Source of the DNA: DATAGZ01 sp036263455
GTDB lineage: Bacteria; Pseudomonadota; Alphaproteobacteria; Dongiales; Dongiaceae
Reading direction: 5' to 3'
Length of the DNA: 64,000 bases
Assembly: GCA_036263455.1 (NCBI GenBank)
Contig: DATAGZ010000001.1
Span: 62,001 to 126,000 of the forward strand
Within the stretch, counting starts at the first letter, position 1, and each line of letters starts with the position of its first letter. The notes below the pieces were generated by a model, which saw nothing but the letters and a program-made list of their open reading frames with translations, had not been told where the DNA came from and did no database searches. Of this stretch, positions 1 to 7,130 are shown in pieces. Made by a program: the position numbers and the translations under genes.

Positions 1-686
1 TGATATTCATCGACCAGGATGTATCGGAAGCGCTGCTGAACCTGGGCGAGAACGTCGCCGGCGCGGGAAAAGAGTTCGAGGTTATAGAGCAGCAGGTCCC
101 CGAAATCGCAGGCGTTCAGCGTGCGCAGCCGCTCCTGGTACTCCTGGTAGAGGGAGAGAATCCTGCCGCCCAGAGCGTCGCCGCCTTCGGCCACGCTGAC
201 CTTCTCCGGCGTGAGGCCGCGATCCTTCCACCTGCCGATGATGGAAAGGACGAGACGAGCCGGCCATTTCTTTTCGTCGATATTGGCAGCTGTCAGTAAT
301 TGCTTCAGCAGACGCTTCTGGTCATCCTGGTCGAGAATGGTGAAGTTGGGGCGCAGGCCCACCCGCTCGGCGTGCGGGCGCAGCAGGCGCGCCGCAAGCG
401 AATGAAAAGTACCGAGCCACCAGCCCTCGACCGGCCGCCCCAGCAGATGGCCAATGCGCTCGCGCATCTCTCCGGCCGCCTTGTTGGTGAAAGTCACGGC
501 GAGAATCTGGGCGGGGTTCGCCCGATGCGTGGCGAGCAGATGCGCGATCCGCGCCGTGAGGACCTTGGTCTTGCCGGTACCCGCGCCTGCCAGCACGAGG
601 ACGGCGCCGTCGCTGGCCAGCACGGCCTCGCGCTGCCGCTCGTTCAGGCCGCGTAAATATATGGGGTCGGAATCGGATTCCTGCAT
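1..686 (-). CDS. uvrD: UvrD/PcrA-type superfamily I DNA helicase, N-terminal part (cut by window edge)
   Basis: ATP-dependent 3'-5' helicase of the UvrD/PcrA/Rep family, acting in nucleotide-excision and mismatch repair. Read on the minus strand from an ATG at 686, it gives a Q-motif region (GLNERQREAV), then Walker A (AGAGTGKT) near residue 35, motif Ia (TFTNKAA) and motif II (ILVDEY) at the window edge. About 228 residues are present; a full protein would be 700-800, so motifs III-VI lie outside. The nearest upstream gene on the same strand is the phosphatase at 754. Family placement is secure; uvrD versus a paralogue cannot be settled from this part. Confidence 0.85.
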   Translation of the reverse strand, partial: MQESDSDPIYLRGLNERQREAVLASDGAVLVLAGAGTGKTKVLTARIAHLLATHRANPAQILAVTFTNKAAGEMRERIGHLLGRPVEGWWLGTFHSLAARLLRPHAERVGLRPNFTILDQDDQKRLLKQLLTAANIDEKKWPARLVLSIIGRWKDRGLTPEKVSVAEGGDALGGRILSLYQEYQERLRTLNACDFGDLLLYNLELFSRAGDVLAQVQQRFRYILVDEY

Positions 687-753
687 GGCATGGAGATAGC
701 ATGCCCCACCCGATCGCGCCAGAAAGAGCGACCGGAATAGGCCCGCCCGGCGG

Positions 754-1206
754 CTAGGACGAAAGCTGGGACGGCGCGGGCGAGAGGAAGCGCGCGACGA
801 TGCGGCGGGCGAGCTGGTCGCGCACCTCGCGATAGGCGGTAAGCCTCGTTTCCCGGGGCCCTTCAACGAAAGAAGGGTCGAAAGTCGGCCAATATTCCAC
901 CTCGCAGGCCATGGTGCGCGTCAATTCGACCGCACTGTGCTGCGCCTCGGGGGAAAGCGATATGATCAAGTCGAAGGACGTATCTTCGAGATCGGCAAAG
1001 GTCTTGGGCCGATGTCGACGCATGTCGATGCCGATCTCCTCCATGATCGCAATCGTGAAGCCGTCGGTATCGCTCGCCTTGACGCCCACCGAATCGACGA
1101 AGATCTTATGGCCAAGGTAATGCTTGAGCAGGGCCTCCGCCATCGGCGAGCGGATGGAGTTTTGGGTGCAGCAGAACAGAACGGAGCCGGGCAGCTTGGC
1201 AATCAT
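754..1206 (-). CDS. Low-molecular-weight protein tyrosine phosphatase family protein
   Basis: 150-residue protein with the LMW-PTP P-loop near its N-terminus: CTQNSIRS fits C-X5-R-S, giving the nucleophilic Cys and phosphate-binding Arg. The family's late Asp-Pro acid loop is plausibly the DPSF near residue 112. The family also includes ArsC-type arsenate reductases, but no arsenic genes are nearby. In alphaproteobacteria this gene commonly sits beside UPF0262 and murA, as here. It starts 6 bp downstream of the UPF0262 stop, so the two are probably co-transcribed. The substrate is unknown. Confidence 0.85.
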   Translation of the reverse strand: MIAKLPGSVLFCCTQNSIRSPMAEALLKHYLGHKIFVDSVGVKASDTDGFTIAIMEEIGIDMRRHRPKTFADLEDTSFDLIISLSPEAQHSAVELTRTMACEVEYWPTFDPSFVEGPRETRLTAYREVRDQLARRIVARFLSPAPSQLSS

Positions 1207-1212
1207 GCATCC

Positions 1213-1707
1213 TCACACGGCGCGCAGCGACAGGGCGCAGATCAGGGTGAACAGGCGGCGGGCCGTGCTCCAATCCATGTCCGCCTTGCCCGCGAGCCGC
1301 TCGGTCAAGAGGCGCGCGCCTTCCTCATGCAAGCCTCGGCGGGCCATGTCGATGGTTTCGATATGCGAGGGCGAGCAATGGCGGATGGCCTCGTAATAGG
1401 AATCGCAGATCGCCAGATAGTCCCGCACCGGCCGGCGGAAGGGCGACAAAGCGAGCATGAAAGCATGCAGCGGCGCGTCCTCGGTGGAGCGGATATCGAA
1501 GAGCAGGCGACCTTCCTCGAGAGCGAGGCGGACATGATAAGGCCCGTCATGCGCGACGGCGGGATGGAAATGATTATCCTCGAGCAAATCATTGATGGCG
1601 ATGGCGATCTCGTTGCTCCGCTCGAAGGAGAAATGCTGGCCTTCCTGATCGGCCAAGTCGAGTTTCGCGATGCGCCAGGCGGGGCGGTCAGCCATGGGCG
1701 CTGGCAT
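1213..1707 (-). CDS. UPF0262 family protein
   Basis: 164-residue member of UPF0262, a conserved alphaproteobacterial family without an assigned biochemical role. It is recognised by the acidic N-terminal half (RSNEIAIAINDLLEDN) and the C-terminal stretch around CDSYYEAIR and IDMARRGLH. It overlaps the end of hisG by 20 bp; starting at the internal ATG at 1695 would cut this to 8 bp and fits the family's usual N-terminus about as well. It belongs to the minus-strand run murA, DUF2948, hisG, UPF0262, phosphatase. No signal peptide or membrane segment is visible. Confidence 0.85.
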   Translation of the reverse strand: MPAPMADRPAWRIAKLDLADQEGQHFSFERSNEIAIAINDLLEDNHFHPAVAHDGPYHVRLALEEGRLLFDIRSTEDAPLHAFMLALSPFRRPVRDYLAICDSYYEAIRHCSPSHIETIDMARRGLHEEGARLLTERLAGKADMDWSTARRLFTLICALSLRAV

Positions 1708-2341
1708 CGCCGATGCGACGAAGCAGGGGCCAGAGCCTGTCCCCCTCCGTCTTCAATAGCGAGCGATTGACTACCAGGCGCGCCGAGACATCGGCGATCT
1801 TCTCGATCTCGACCAATCCGTTGGCTTTCAGCGTGGCGCCGCTCGCGACCAGGTCGACGATATAGCGGGCCAATCCAAGCTGAGGCGCAAGCTCCATGGC
1901 GCCCGACAGGTCGATAATGTCTGCTTGAACGCCACGGGCGGCAAAATGCTGCCGAGTGGTGCGTGGATATTTAGTGGCTATCCGAATCTCCGACCAACTG
2001 CTCGGGTCATCGGCGGCGGCGCAGGCTTGCGGCTCGGCTACGCTCAGCCGGCAGCGGCCAATGCCGAGATCGAAGGGCGCATAGAGCTCGTCATAGGCAA
2101 ATTCCTCGAGCACGTCCGAGCCGACGATGCCCAGCGTCGCCGCGCCATAGGCCACGAAAGTGGCGGTATCGAAGGCGCGCACGCGGATAATCTCCACGTC
2201 GGGACGGCTGGTCGCAAAGCGCAGGGCACGACTCTGCGGATCGAAAAAATCCGCCCCCGGGTGGATCTCGGCGCGGGCCAGCACCGGCAACGCCTCATCG
2301 AGAATACGTCCCCGGGGCAAAGCGAGAATCAGCGGACTCAT
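1688..2341 (-). CDS. hisG: ATP phosphoribosyltransferase, short form
   Basis: Catalyses the first step of histidine synthesis, joining ATP and PRPP to give phosphoribosyl-ATP. The 217 residues open with LALPRGRILDEALPVL and contain GIVGSDVLEE and SGATLKANGLVEI, typical of HisG. The C-terminal ACT-like regulatory domain of long-form HisG is absent, so this is the short form, which normally works with a HisZ regulatory subunit; no hisZ is in the window. The start overlaps the DUF2948 stop by 4 bp. hisD, often next to it in related genomes, is missing here. Confidence 0.92.
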   Translation of the reverse strand: MSPLILALPRGRILDEALPVLARAEIHPGADFFDPQSRALRFATSRPDVEIIRVRAFDTATFVAYGAATLGIVGSDVLEEFAYDELYAPFDLGIGRCRLSVAEPQACAAADDPSSWSEIRIATKYPRTTRQHFAARGVQADIIDLSGAMELAPQLGLARYIVDLVASGATLKANGLVEIEKIADVSARLVVNRSLLKTEGDRLWPLLRRIGDASAHG

Positions 2342-2745
2342 GGCTGTTCATGCCGGGGACGAAAGCTGGTCGGCCAGGACTCGTCGAGATCGTGCAGATA
2401 AAGGCGGAGATCGGTGACGGAAAGTCGAATCGCGCCGCCGCCGCCGAAAATCAAAGACAGGGCATCGCTCTCCTGGTGGAGCGCGAGCAACTCGAGATAG
2501 TGGCTGGATTTTGCCTGGTCGATTCCCTTCTGCGCCACCTTCTGGACATTCTCGATGCACAGGCCCGCGATGACGCGCTCGCCGCTCTCGCGCTCCCAGC
2601 AAAAACGGTTGAGGACCATGAGGAACTGCCTGCGCTCGGCATCATAGCGCATGTCGCCCACCATCACGATCGCGTCCTGCAGGCATGCCGATAGGATCGC
2701 GAGATCGTCGGCATCCTTGGCCATGAGCGCGAGCGGCTCGGTCAT
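2338..2745 (-). CDS. DUF2948 family protein
   Basis: 135-residue protein matching DUF2948, an uncharacterised alphaproteobacterial family. It shows the usual order of an ILSACLQDAIV N-terminal segment, a central RFCWERE and a C-terminal LRLYLHDLDESWPT. Family members are regularly found directly downstream of murA. Here the start overlaps the murA stop by 4 bp and the stop overlaps hisG by 4 bp, so translation is probably coupled along the operon. It looks cytoplasmic. No function is known. Confidence 0.85.
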   Translation of the reverse strand: MTEPLALMAKDADDLAILSACLQDAIVMVGDMRYDAERRQFLMVLNRFCWERESGERVIAGLCIENVQKVAQKGIDQAKSSHYLELLALHQESDALSLIFGGGGAIRLSVTDLRLYLHDLDESWPTSFRPRHEQP

Positions 2746-4022
2746 GCCGGCTGCTCCTGCCGTCTTTCGATCAGCGCGCCACAGGCGGCTAGCTTGGCCA
2801 CCAGATCCTCGTAGCCTCTATCGAGGTGGTAGATGCGGTTGACGACCGTTTCGCCGCGCGCGGACAATCCCGCCATGACCAGCGAGACCGAAGCGCGCAG
2901 ATCGGTGGCCATGACCGGGGCACCGACGAGGTGCTTGACGCCGCGCACCAGTGCGCTCGTGCCGTGAACGGTGATGTTGGCCCCGAGACGGCCCAGCTCG
3001 GGCACGTGCATGAAGCGATTCTCGAATATGGTCTCGGTGATCATCGAGGCGCCCTCGGCCACCGTCATGAGCGCCATCATCTGCGCCTGCAAATCGGTCG
3101 GAAATCCAGGGAATGGCTCGGTCATGACATCGACGCCGGAAAGAGCGCCGTTCGCGCGGCGCACGCGCAGACCCTGCTCCGTCTCCTCGCAGAGAAGACC
3201 GGCCGACTGCAGGCTCGCAAGCGCGGCACCGATATGGCTCGCCTGGGCGTCTTCCAGAAGGATGTCACCGTCGGTGATCGCGGCCGCCATGGCGTAGGTT
3301 CCCGCCTCGATGCGATCGGGGATGATTCGATGACCCACACCCATGAGCCTCGCTACTCCCTGAATGCGGATGCAGTCTGTCCCCGCCCCTTCGATCTCGG
3401 CACCCATCTTGGTTAAACAGCGCGCCAAATCCTCGATCTCCGGCTCGCGCGCGGCATTGAGAAGCTCGGTCTCGCCTCGGGCAAGCGTGGCCGCCATGAG
3501 AAGATTCTCCGTGGCCCCCACCGAGACCTTGGGGAAAGTAATCCGCGCGCCCCGCAGCCCTTGCGGCGCGCGGGCCACGATATAGCCATTGGCAAGCTCG
3601 ATCTCGGCACCCATCTGGCTCAATCCCTTCAAATGGAGATCGACAGGACGCGTGCCGATGGCGCATCCGCCGGGGAGGCTCACCTGAGCAAGACCGAAGC
3701 GCGCGAGCAGCGGCCCGAGCACCAGGATCGAGGCACGCATTTTGCGAACGAGCTCGTAGGGGGCAACCGGCTCGGCGACATCCGCCGCGCGCAGGGCGAG
3801 CGCGCGCCTGCCGTCCTGGTTCCGAGGTCGTACCTCGACACCCAGGCGCGCCAATAAGGTGGCCATGGCGGTCATGTCGGCCAGATCGGGGACGTTTTCG
3901 AACGTCATTTCATCGCCGGTCAAGAGGCAGGTCGCGAGCAGCGGCAAGCCGGCATTCTTGGATCCGCTCACGCGGATCGTTCCCTGGAGCGGCTGCCCGC
4001 CCTGAATATGGAGACGGTCCAT
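2742..4022 (-). CDS. murA: UDP-N-acetylglucosamine 1-carboxyvinyltransferase
   Basis: First committed enzyme of peptidoglycan synthesis, transferring enolpyruvate from PEP to UDP-GlcNAc in the cytoplasm. At 426 residues it is full length. SGSKNAGLPLL near the N-terminus carries the conserved Lys-Asn pair. LPGGCAIGTRPVDLH holds the catalytic Cys that fosfomycin attacks, so the enzyme should be of the sensitive type. EPFPGFPTDLQAQ in the C-terminal half is also conserved. It follows dcd by 7 bp and leads the overlapping DUF2948-hisG-UPF0262 run. Confidence 0.97.
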   Translation of the reverse strand: MDRLHIQGGQPLQGTIRVSGSKNAGLPLLATCLLTGDEMTFENVPDLADMTAMATLLARLGVEVRPRNQDGRRALALRAADVAEPVAPYELVRKMRASILVLGPLLARFGLAQVSLPGGCAIGTRPVDLHLKGLSQMGAEIELANGYIVARAPQGLRGARITFPKVSVGATENLLMAATLARGETELLNAAREPEIEDLARCLTKMGAEIEGAGTDCIRIQGVARLMGVGHRIIPDRIEAGTYAMAAAITDGDILLEDAQASHIGAALASLQSAGLLCEETEQGLRVRRANGALSGVDVMTEPFPGFPTDLQAQMMALMTVAEGASMITETIFENRFMHVPELGRLGANITVHGTSALVRGVKHLVGAPVMATDLRASVSLVMAGLSARGETVVNRIYHLDRGYEDLVAKLAACGALIERRQEQPA

Positions 4023-4029
4023 GAGCGGC

Positions 4030-4584
4030 CTAGAGTCGCGGCAGGGTCACGCCCTGCTGGCCCATATATTTGCCCGCCCGGTCGCGATAGGACACATCGC
4101 ACGGGACATTGCCCTTGAGAAATAGGAACTGGCAGGCCCCTTCATTGGCATAGATCTTGGCGGGCAAGGGCGTGGTATTGGAGAATTCCAGCGTGACATG
4201 GCCTTCCCATTCCGGCTCAAGCGGGGTCACGTTGACGATGATGCCGCACCGGGCATAGGTGGATTTTCCGAGACAAATCACCAGCACGTCGCGCGGGACG
4301 CGAAAATATTCCACCGTGCGCGCCAGCGCGAAGGAATTGGGCGGAATGACGCACACATCCGTTTCGCGATCGACGAAGCTATGCGGCGCGAAAGCCTTGG
4401 GATCGACGAGGGCATTGTCCACATTGGTGAAAATTTTGAATTCCCGGGCGACCCGCGCGTCATAGCCGTAGGAAGAAACGCCGTAGGAAATCATGCCTTC
4501 CCGGCGTTGGCTTTCCACGAAGGGCTCGATCATGCCCTGCGTGAGCGCCATGTTCCGGATCCAGCTATCGGCCATTATCGTCAT
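4030..4584 (-). CDS. dcd: dCTP deaminase
   Basis: Deaminates dCTP to dUTP, feeding thymidylate synthesis. The 184-residue length from the ATG at 4584 matches the family, and the N-terminus reads MTIMADSWIR as in related proteins; a further upstream in-frame start would add a non-conserved tail of 29 residues. Characteristic motifs are GVSSYGYDAR, GKSTYARCGI and TLEFSNTTPLPAKIY, which carries the catalytic Glu. It lies 7 bp upstream of murA on the same strand. Its start overlaps a small basic-protein gene. Confidence 0.95.
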   Translation of the reverse strand: MTIMADSWIRNMALTQGMIEPFVESQRREGMISYGVSSYGYDARVAREFKIFTNVDNALVDPKAFAPHSFVDRETDVCVIPPNSFALARTVEYFRVPRDVLVICLGKSTYARCGIIVNVTPLEPEWEGHVTLEFSNTTPLPAKIYANEGACQFLFLKGNVPCDVSYRDRAGKYMGQQGVTLPRL

Positions 4585-4744
4585 GATTACGTTCCTGTTT
4601 CTCTTCCTGTGCCTGTTCGTGTTCGCTCCCGCCGTCCGCCAGGGCGCGCGCCCGCGCCTTGCGCCGGGCAAGATTGGCGCGCAGGGCCTCGGCGCGGCGG
4701 CGAAGCCGCGCCTCCTGCTTTCCGTCCTTAGAGGTTCCAGCCAT
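4565..4744 (-). CDS. Small basic protein, conserved in appearance (function unknown)
   Basis: 59 residues from the ATG at 4744, overlapping dcd by 20 bp. The core RRRAEALRANLARRKARAR is strongly basic and helical and resembles small uncharacterised alphaproteobacterial proteins with a RAxALRxNLxRRK pattern; this is from memory and untested. The C-terminal third is charged and low in complexity. No transmembrane segment or signal peptide. It is divergent from tRNA-Thr. It could be a non-coding leader of dcd instead. Confidence 0.5.
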   Translation of the reverse strand: MAGTSKDGKQEARLRRRAEALRANLARRKARARALADGGSEHEQAQEEKQERNHDDNGR

Positions 4745-4782
4745 GGGGCCTGTCTTCCGATGAAGCGTCCCGGAAGTCAAGC

Positions 4783-4811
4783 TTGCCAGCACCGGCGTAA
4801 TATCATAGAAA
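4783..4811 (+). promoter_or_regulatory. Predicted sigma-70-type promoter of tRNA-Thr
   Basis: TTGCCA at 4783-4788 and TAGAAA at 4806-4811 are separated by exactly 17 bp, and the tRNA begins 12 bp after the -10 element. Spacing and position fit a housekeeping promoter; both hexamers depart from consensus. Confidence 0.5.
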
Positions 4812-4823
4812 GCACCGGAAATT

Positions 4824-4898
4824 GCCGTCGTAGCTCAGTGGTAGAGCACGTCCTTGGTAAGGACGGGGTCGGAAGTTCAATTCTTCTCGACGGCACCA
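4824..4898 (+). tRNA. tRNA-Thr (anticodon GGT)
   Basis: The cloverleaf can be drawn by eye. Acceptor GCCGTCG pairs with CGACGGC at 4888-4894. The anticodon stem CGTCC/GGACG encloses loop TTGGTAA, giving anticodon GGT. The T-arm GGAAG/CTTCT encloses TTCAATT. The discriminator is A and CCA is encoded at 4896-4898. tsaE follows 36 bp downstream. Confidence 0.95.
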
Positions 4899-4934
4899 TT
4901 TCCTGTCCAGGGATAACCCCGAAAGGATAGGCTC

Positions 4935-5396
4935 ATGCTCGCGGTCGTTCCTATTCCGCGCGTGACCGACACGGAGGCCTTCGCCCGTGCTTTCGCCCCT
5001 TTGTGCCGGGCGGGCGACGTGGTCGCGCTCTCGGGCGAGCTGGGCATGGGCAAGACGGTTTTCGCCCGCGCCCTGATCCGGGCTTTGAGCGGCTCCGAAT
5101 TGGATGTTCCCAGCCCCACCTTCACCTTGACCCAGTATTATCCCGCACCCACGCTCGGCGATATCTGTCATGCCGATCTCTATCGCCTGGAAGACGAGTC
5201 CGAAGCAGCGGAGTTGGGAATCGAGGAATTTCCCGGCCTTACCCTCATCGAATGGCCCGAGCGGATGGGCAGATATCTCCCCTCCTCCAGCCTGCGCCTT
5301 TCTTTCCTGGGGGAAGAAACGCGGCGTATCGAAATCGGCGGCTCCGAAAATTGGCGCGCCAGATTGCAGAACCTCTCCCTGGATAACCGCCCGTGA
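4935..5396 (+). CDS. tsaE: tRNA threonylcarbamoyladenosine biosynthesis ATPase TsaE
   Basis: Component of the TsaB-TsaD-TsaE complex that makes t6A37 on ANN-decoding tRNAs. The 153 residues contain the P-loop GELGMGKT near residue 35, the SPTFTL switch-like segment, HADLYRL and IEWPER, which together define TsaE. The ATG at 4935 is preceded by GAAAGGA at good distance. It opens a plus-strand run with amgK, murU, addB and addA. The upstream tRNA-Thr is itself an expected t6A substrate, which may be coincidence. Confidence 0.93.
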   Translation: MLAVVPIPRVTDTEAFARAFAPLCRAGDVVALSGELGMGKTVFARALIRALSGSELDVPSPTFTLTQYYPAPTLGDICHADLYRLEDESEAAELGIEEFPGLTLIEWPERMGRYLPSSSLRLSFLGEETRRIEIGGSENWRARLQNLSLDNRP

Positions 5397-5427
5397 TTAC
5401 TAGTCGCGAATCGCCTAAAAGGAACAA

Positions 5428-6423
5428 GTGAACGGTCGCGAGTCCCTCATCCATGCTTTTCTCACCCGCGCCGGCTGCGGCGCGGCGCGGCGGGAAAAAC
5501 TCGTGGGCGATGCCTCGTTCCGGCGCTACGAGCGCGTCTTTCTGGATGGAGAAACGCGCATCCTCATGGACGCGCCCCCGCCGCGGGAGAATGTGCTTCC
5601 GTTCGTCAAGGTCGCCACGCTGCTGCGGGATATGGGTTTGACCGCGCCGAGGGTCCACGCCAGCGATCCCGAACACGGGCTGCTGCTGCTCGAGGATCTC
5701 GGCGACATGACGCTTACGCGGGCCCTCGCCCTTGGCCATGATGAGCGAGAGCTGTACTTTCTGGCGACCGATGCGCTCATTCATCTCCATCGCCAAGCGG
5801 GACAGGCGGAGCAGGCGATGCTGCCCGCCCATGACGAGGAGCGCTGCCTGCGCGAAGTCGCCCTTGTGCTCGATTGGTATTGGCCGGCGGCGCTGGGCGA
5901 GGCCCCGTCCCCCTCGTTGCGCGATTCCTTCGCCGAAGCGTGGCGGGCGGTACTGCCCCATCGCTATGCGGTGCCCAGCACCATCGCCCTCTTCGACTTC
6001 CACATCGACAATCTAATGGTCATCCCCGAGGCCACGGGCGTGGCAGCATGCGGCCTGCTTGATTTCCAGGACGCGGTCCGCGCACCGCTCGTCTTCGATC
6101 TCGCCTCCCTCCTCGAGGATGTGCGCCGCGATGTTCCCCAAGCGCTCAAGCAGGGCGTGATCGCGCATTATCTTCGCCATTTTCCTTCCCTCAGCCCCGA
6201 CGATTTTGCCCTGGCCTATACGGTCATCGCCGCCCAGCGCACGGTGCGCATCGCGGGCACGTTCGCGCGCCTGTTGGTGCGGGACGGCAAACCCGCCTAT
6301 CAATCTTTCATGCCGCGAGTCTGGCGGCTTCTTGCCGGGCAACTGACTCATCCTGCCTTGGCGCCGCTCGATGCCTGGTTCACCGAGCATCTCCCTGCCG
6401 AGGCGCGCCGGAGCCTGGCATGA
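5428..6423 (+). CDS. amgK: Aminoglycoside-phosphotransferase-fold sugar kinase, AmgK-like
   Basis: 331-residue kinase of the APH fold. It carries the N-terminal DASFRRYER strand, a catalytic-loop DFHIDNLM and the metal-binding LLDFQDA. AmgK phosphorylates the anomeric carbon of MurNAc/GlcNAc in the cell-wall recycling route that bypasses de novo UDP-MurNAc synthesis. Assignment rests on the fold plus direct coupling to murU (ATGA overlap). The start is a GTG at 5428 behind AAAAGGA. It is often annotated simply as phosphotransferase next to tsaE in alphaproteobacteria. Confidence 0.85.
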   Translation: MNGRESLIHAFLTRAGCGAARREKLVGDASFRRYERVFLDGETRILMDAPPPRENVLPFVKVATLLRDMGLTAPRVHASDPEHGLLLLEDLGDMTLTRALALGHDERELYFLATDALIHLHRQAGQAEQAMLPAHDEERCLREVALVLDWYWPAALGEAPSPSLRDSFAEAWRAVLPHRYAVPSTIALFDFHIDNLMVIPEATGVAACGLLDFQDAVRAPLVFDLASLLEDVRRDVPQALKQGVIAHYLRHFPSLSPDDFALAYTVIAAQRTVRIAGTFARLLVRDGKPAYQSFMPRVWRLLAGQLTHPALAPLDAWFTEHLPAEARRSLA

Positions 6424-7130
6424 CGGCGGACGCGGCGATGGTCATGGCGGCGGGACTAGGCACCCGCCTGCGTCCCTTCACCGCGACTTCGCCCAAGGCA
6501 ATGGTTCCGGTTCAAGGCAAACCGATCATCGACCACGTACTGGATAGGCTGGCGCGCGAAGGCATTGCGCGCGCGATCGTCAACCTCCACCACCTGGGCG
6601 ATGTCCTGCGCGCGCATCTCGTCGGCCGAAAAGTACCGCACCTGACGTTTTCGGACGAGCCCGTCGTTCTGGAAACCGGCGGCGGACTGAAACAGGCCAT
6701 GCCGCTTCTGGGGCCTGATCCTTTTTTCACCATCAATGCCAAGATCATCTGGTCCGGGCGCCCCCTCGCCTCTCTTCGCGCCGGTTGGAACCCCGAGGCG
6801 ATGGACGCGCTCCTGCTCCTCATCCCGCGCGAGCAAGCGGTCGGATATGAGGGACCGGGAGACTTTGCGCTCCGATCCGATGGCCGATTGCACCGCCGCG
6901 GCGAAGACGGAACCGCGCCCCATGTCTATTCGGGGATCTCCCTGTGCCATGCCCCGCTTCTCGCAGAGACACCTGCGGGAGCCTTCTCCCTCAATCTGCC
7001 GTGGGATAGGGCGATGCGCGCGGGACGTCTCTTTGGCCTGGTCCATGACGGCGACTGGTTTCAGATCAGCACCCTCAATCAATGGCAAACCGTCGAGAGG
7101 GTCCTCGCCGAGCGAGAGATCGCCTTATGA
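6420..7130 (+). CDS. murU: MurNAc-1-phosphate uridylyltransferase-like nucleotidyltransferase
   Basis: 236-residue sugar-1-phosphate nucleotidyltransferase. The N-terminal MVMAAGLGTRLRPFT is the nucleotide-binding signature, and LETGGGLKQAMPLLG is typical of MurU. It would turn the AmgK product into UDP-MurNAc. It overlaps both amgK and addB by 4 bp. One oddity: at the usual metal-binding N-x-D position the sequence reads FTINAKIIW, with Lys in place of Asp, so catalysis may be impaired or the metal site rearranged. The family is clear; activity is uncertain. Confidence 0.82.
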   Translation: MTADAAMVMAAGLGTRLRPFTATSPKAMVPVQGKPIIDHVLDRLAREGIARAIVNLHHLGDVLRAHLVGRKVPHLTFSDEPVVLETGGGLKQAMPLLGPDPFFTINAKIIWSGRPLASLRAGWNPEAMDALLLLIPREQAVGYEGPGDFALRSDGRLHRRGEDGTAPHVYSGISLCHAPLLAETPAGAFSLNLPWDRAMRAGRLFGLVHDGDWFQISTLNQWQTVERVLAEREIAL

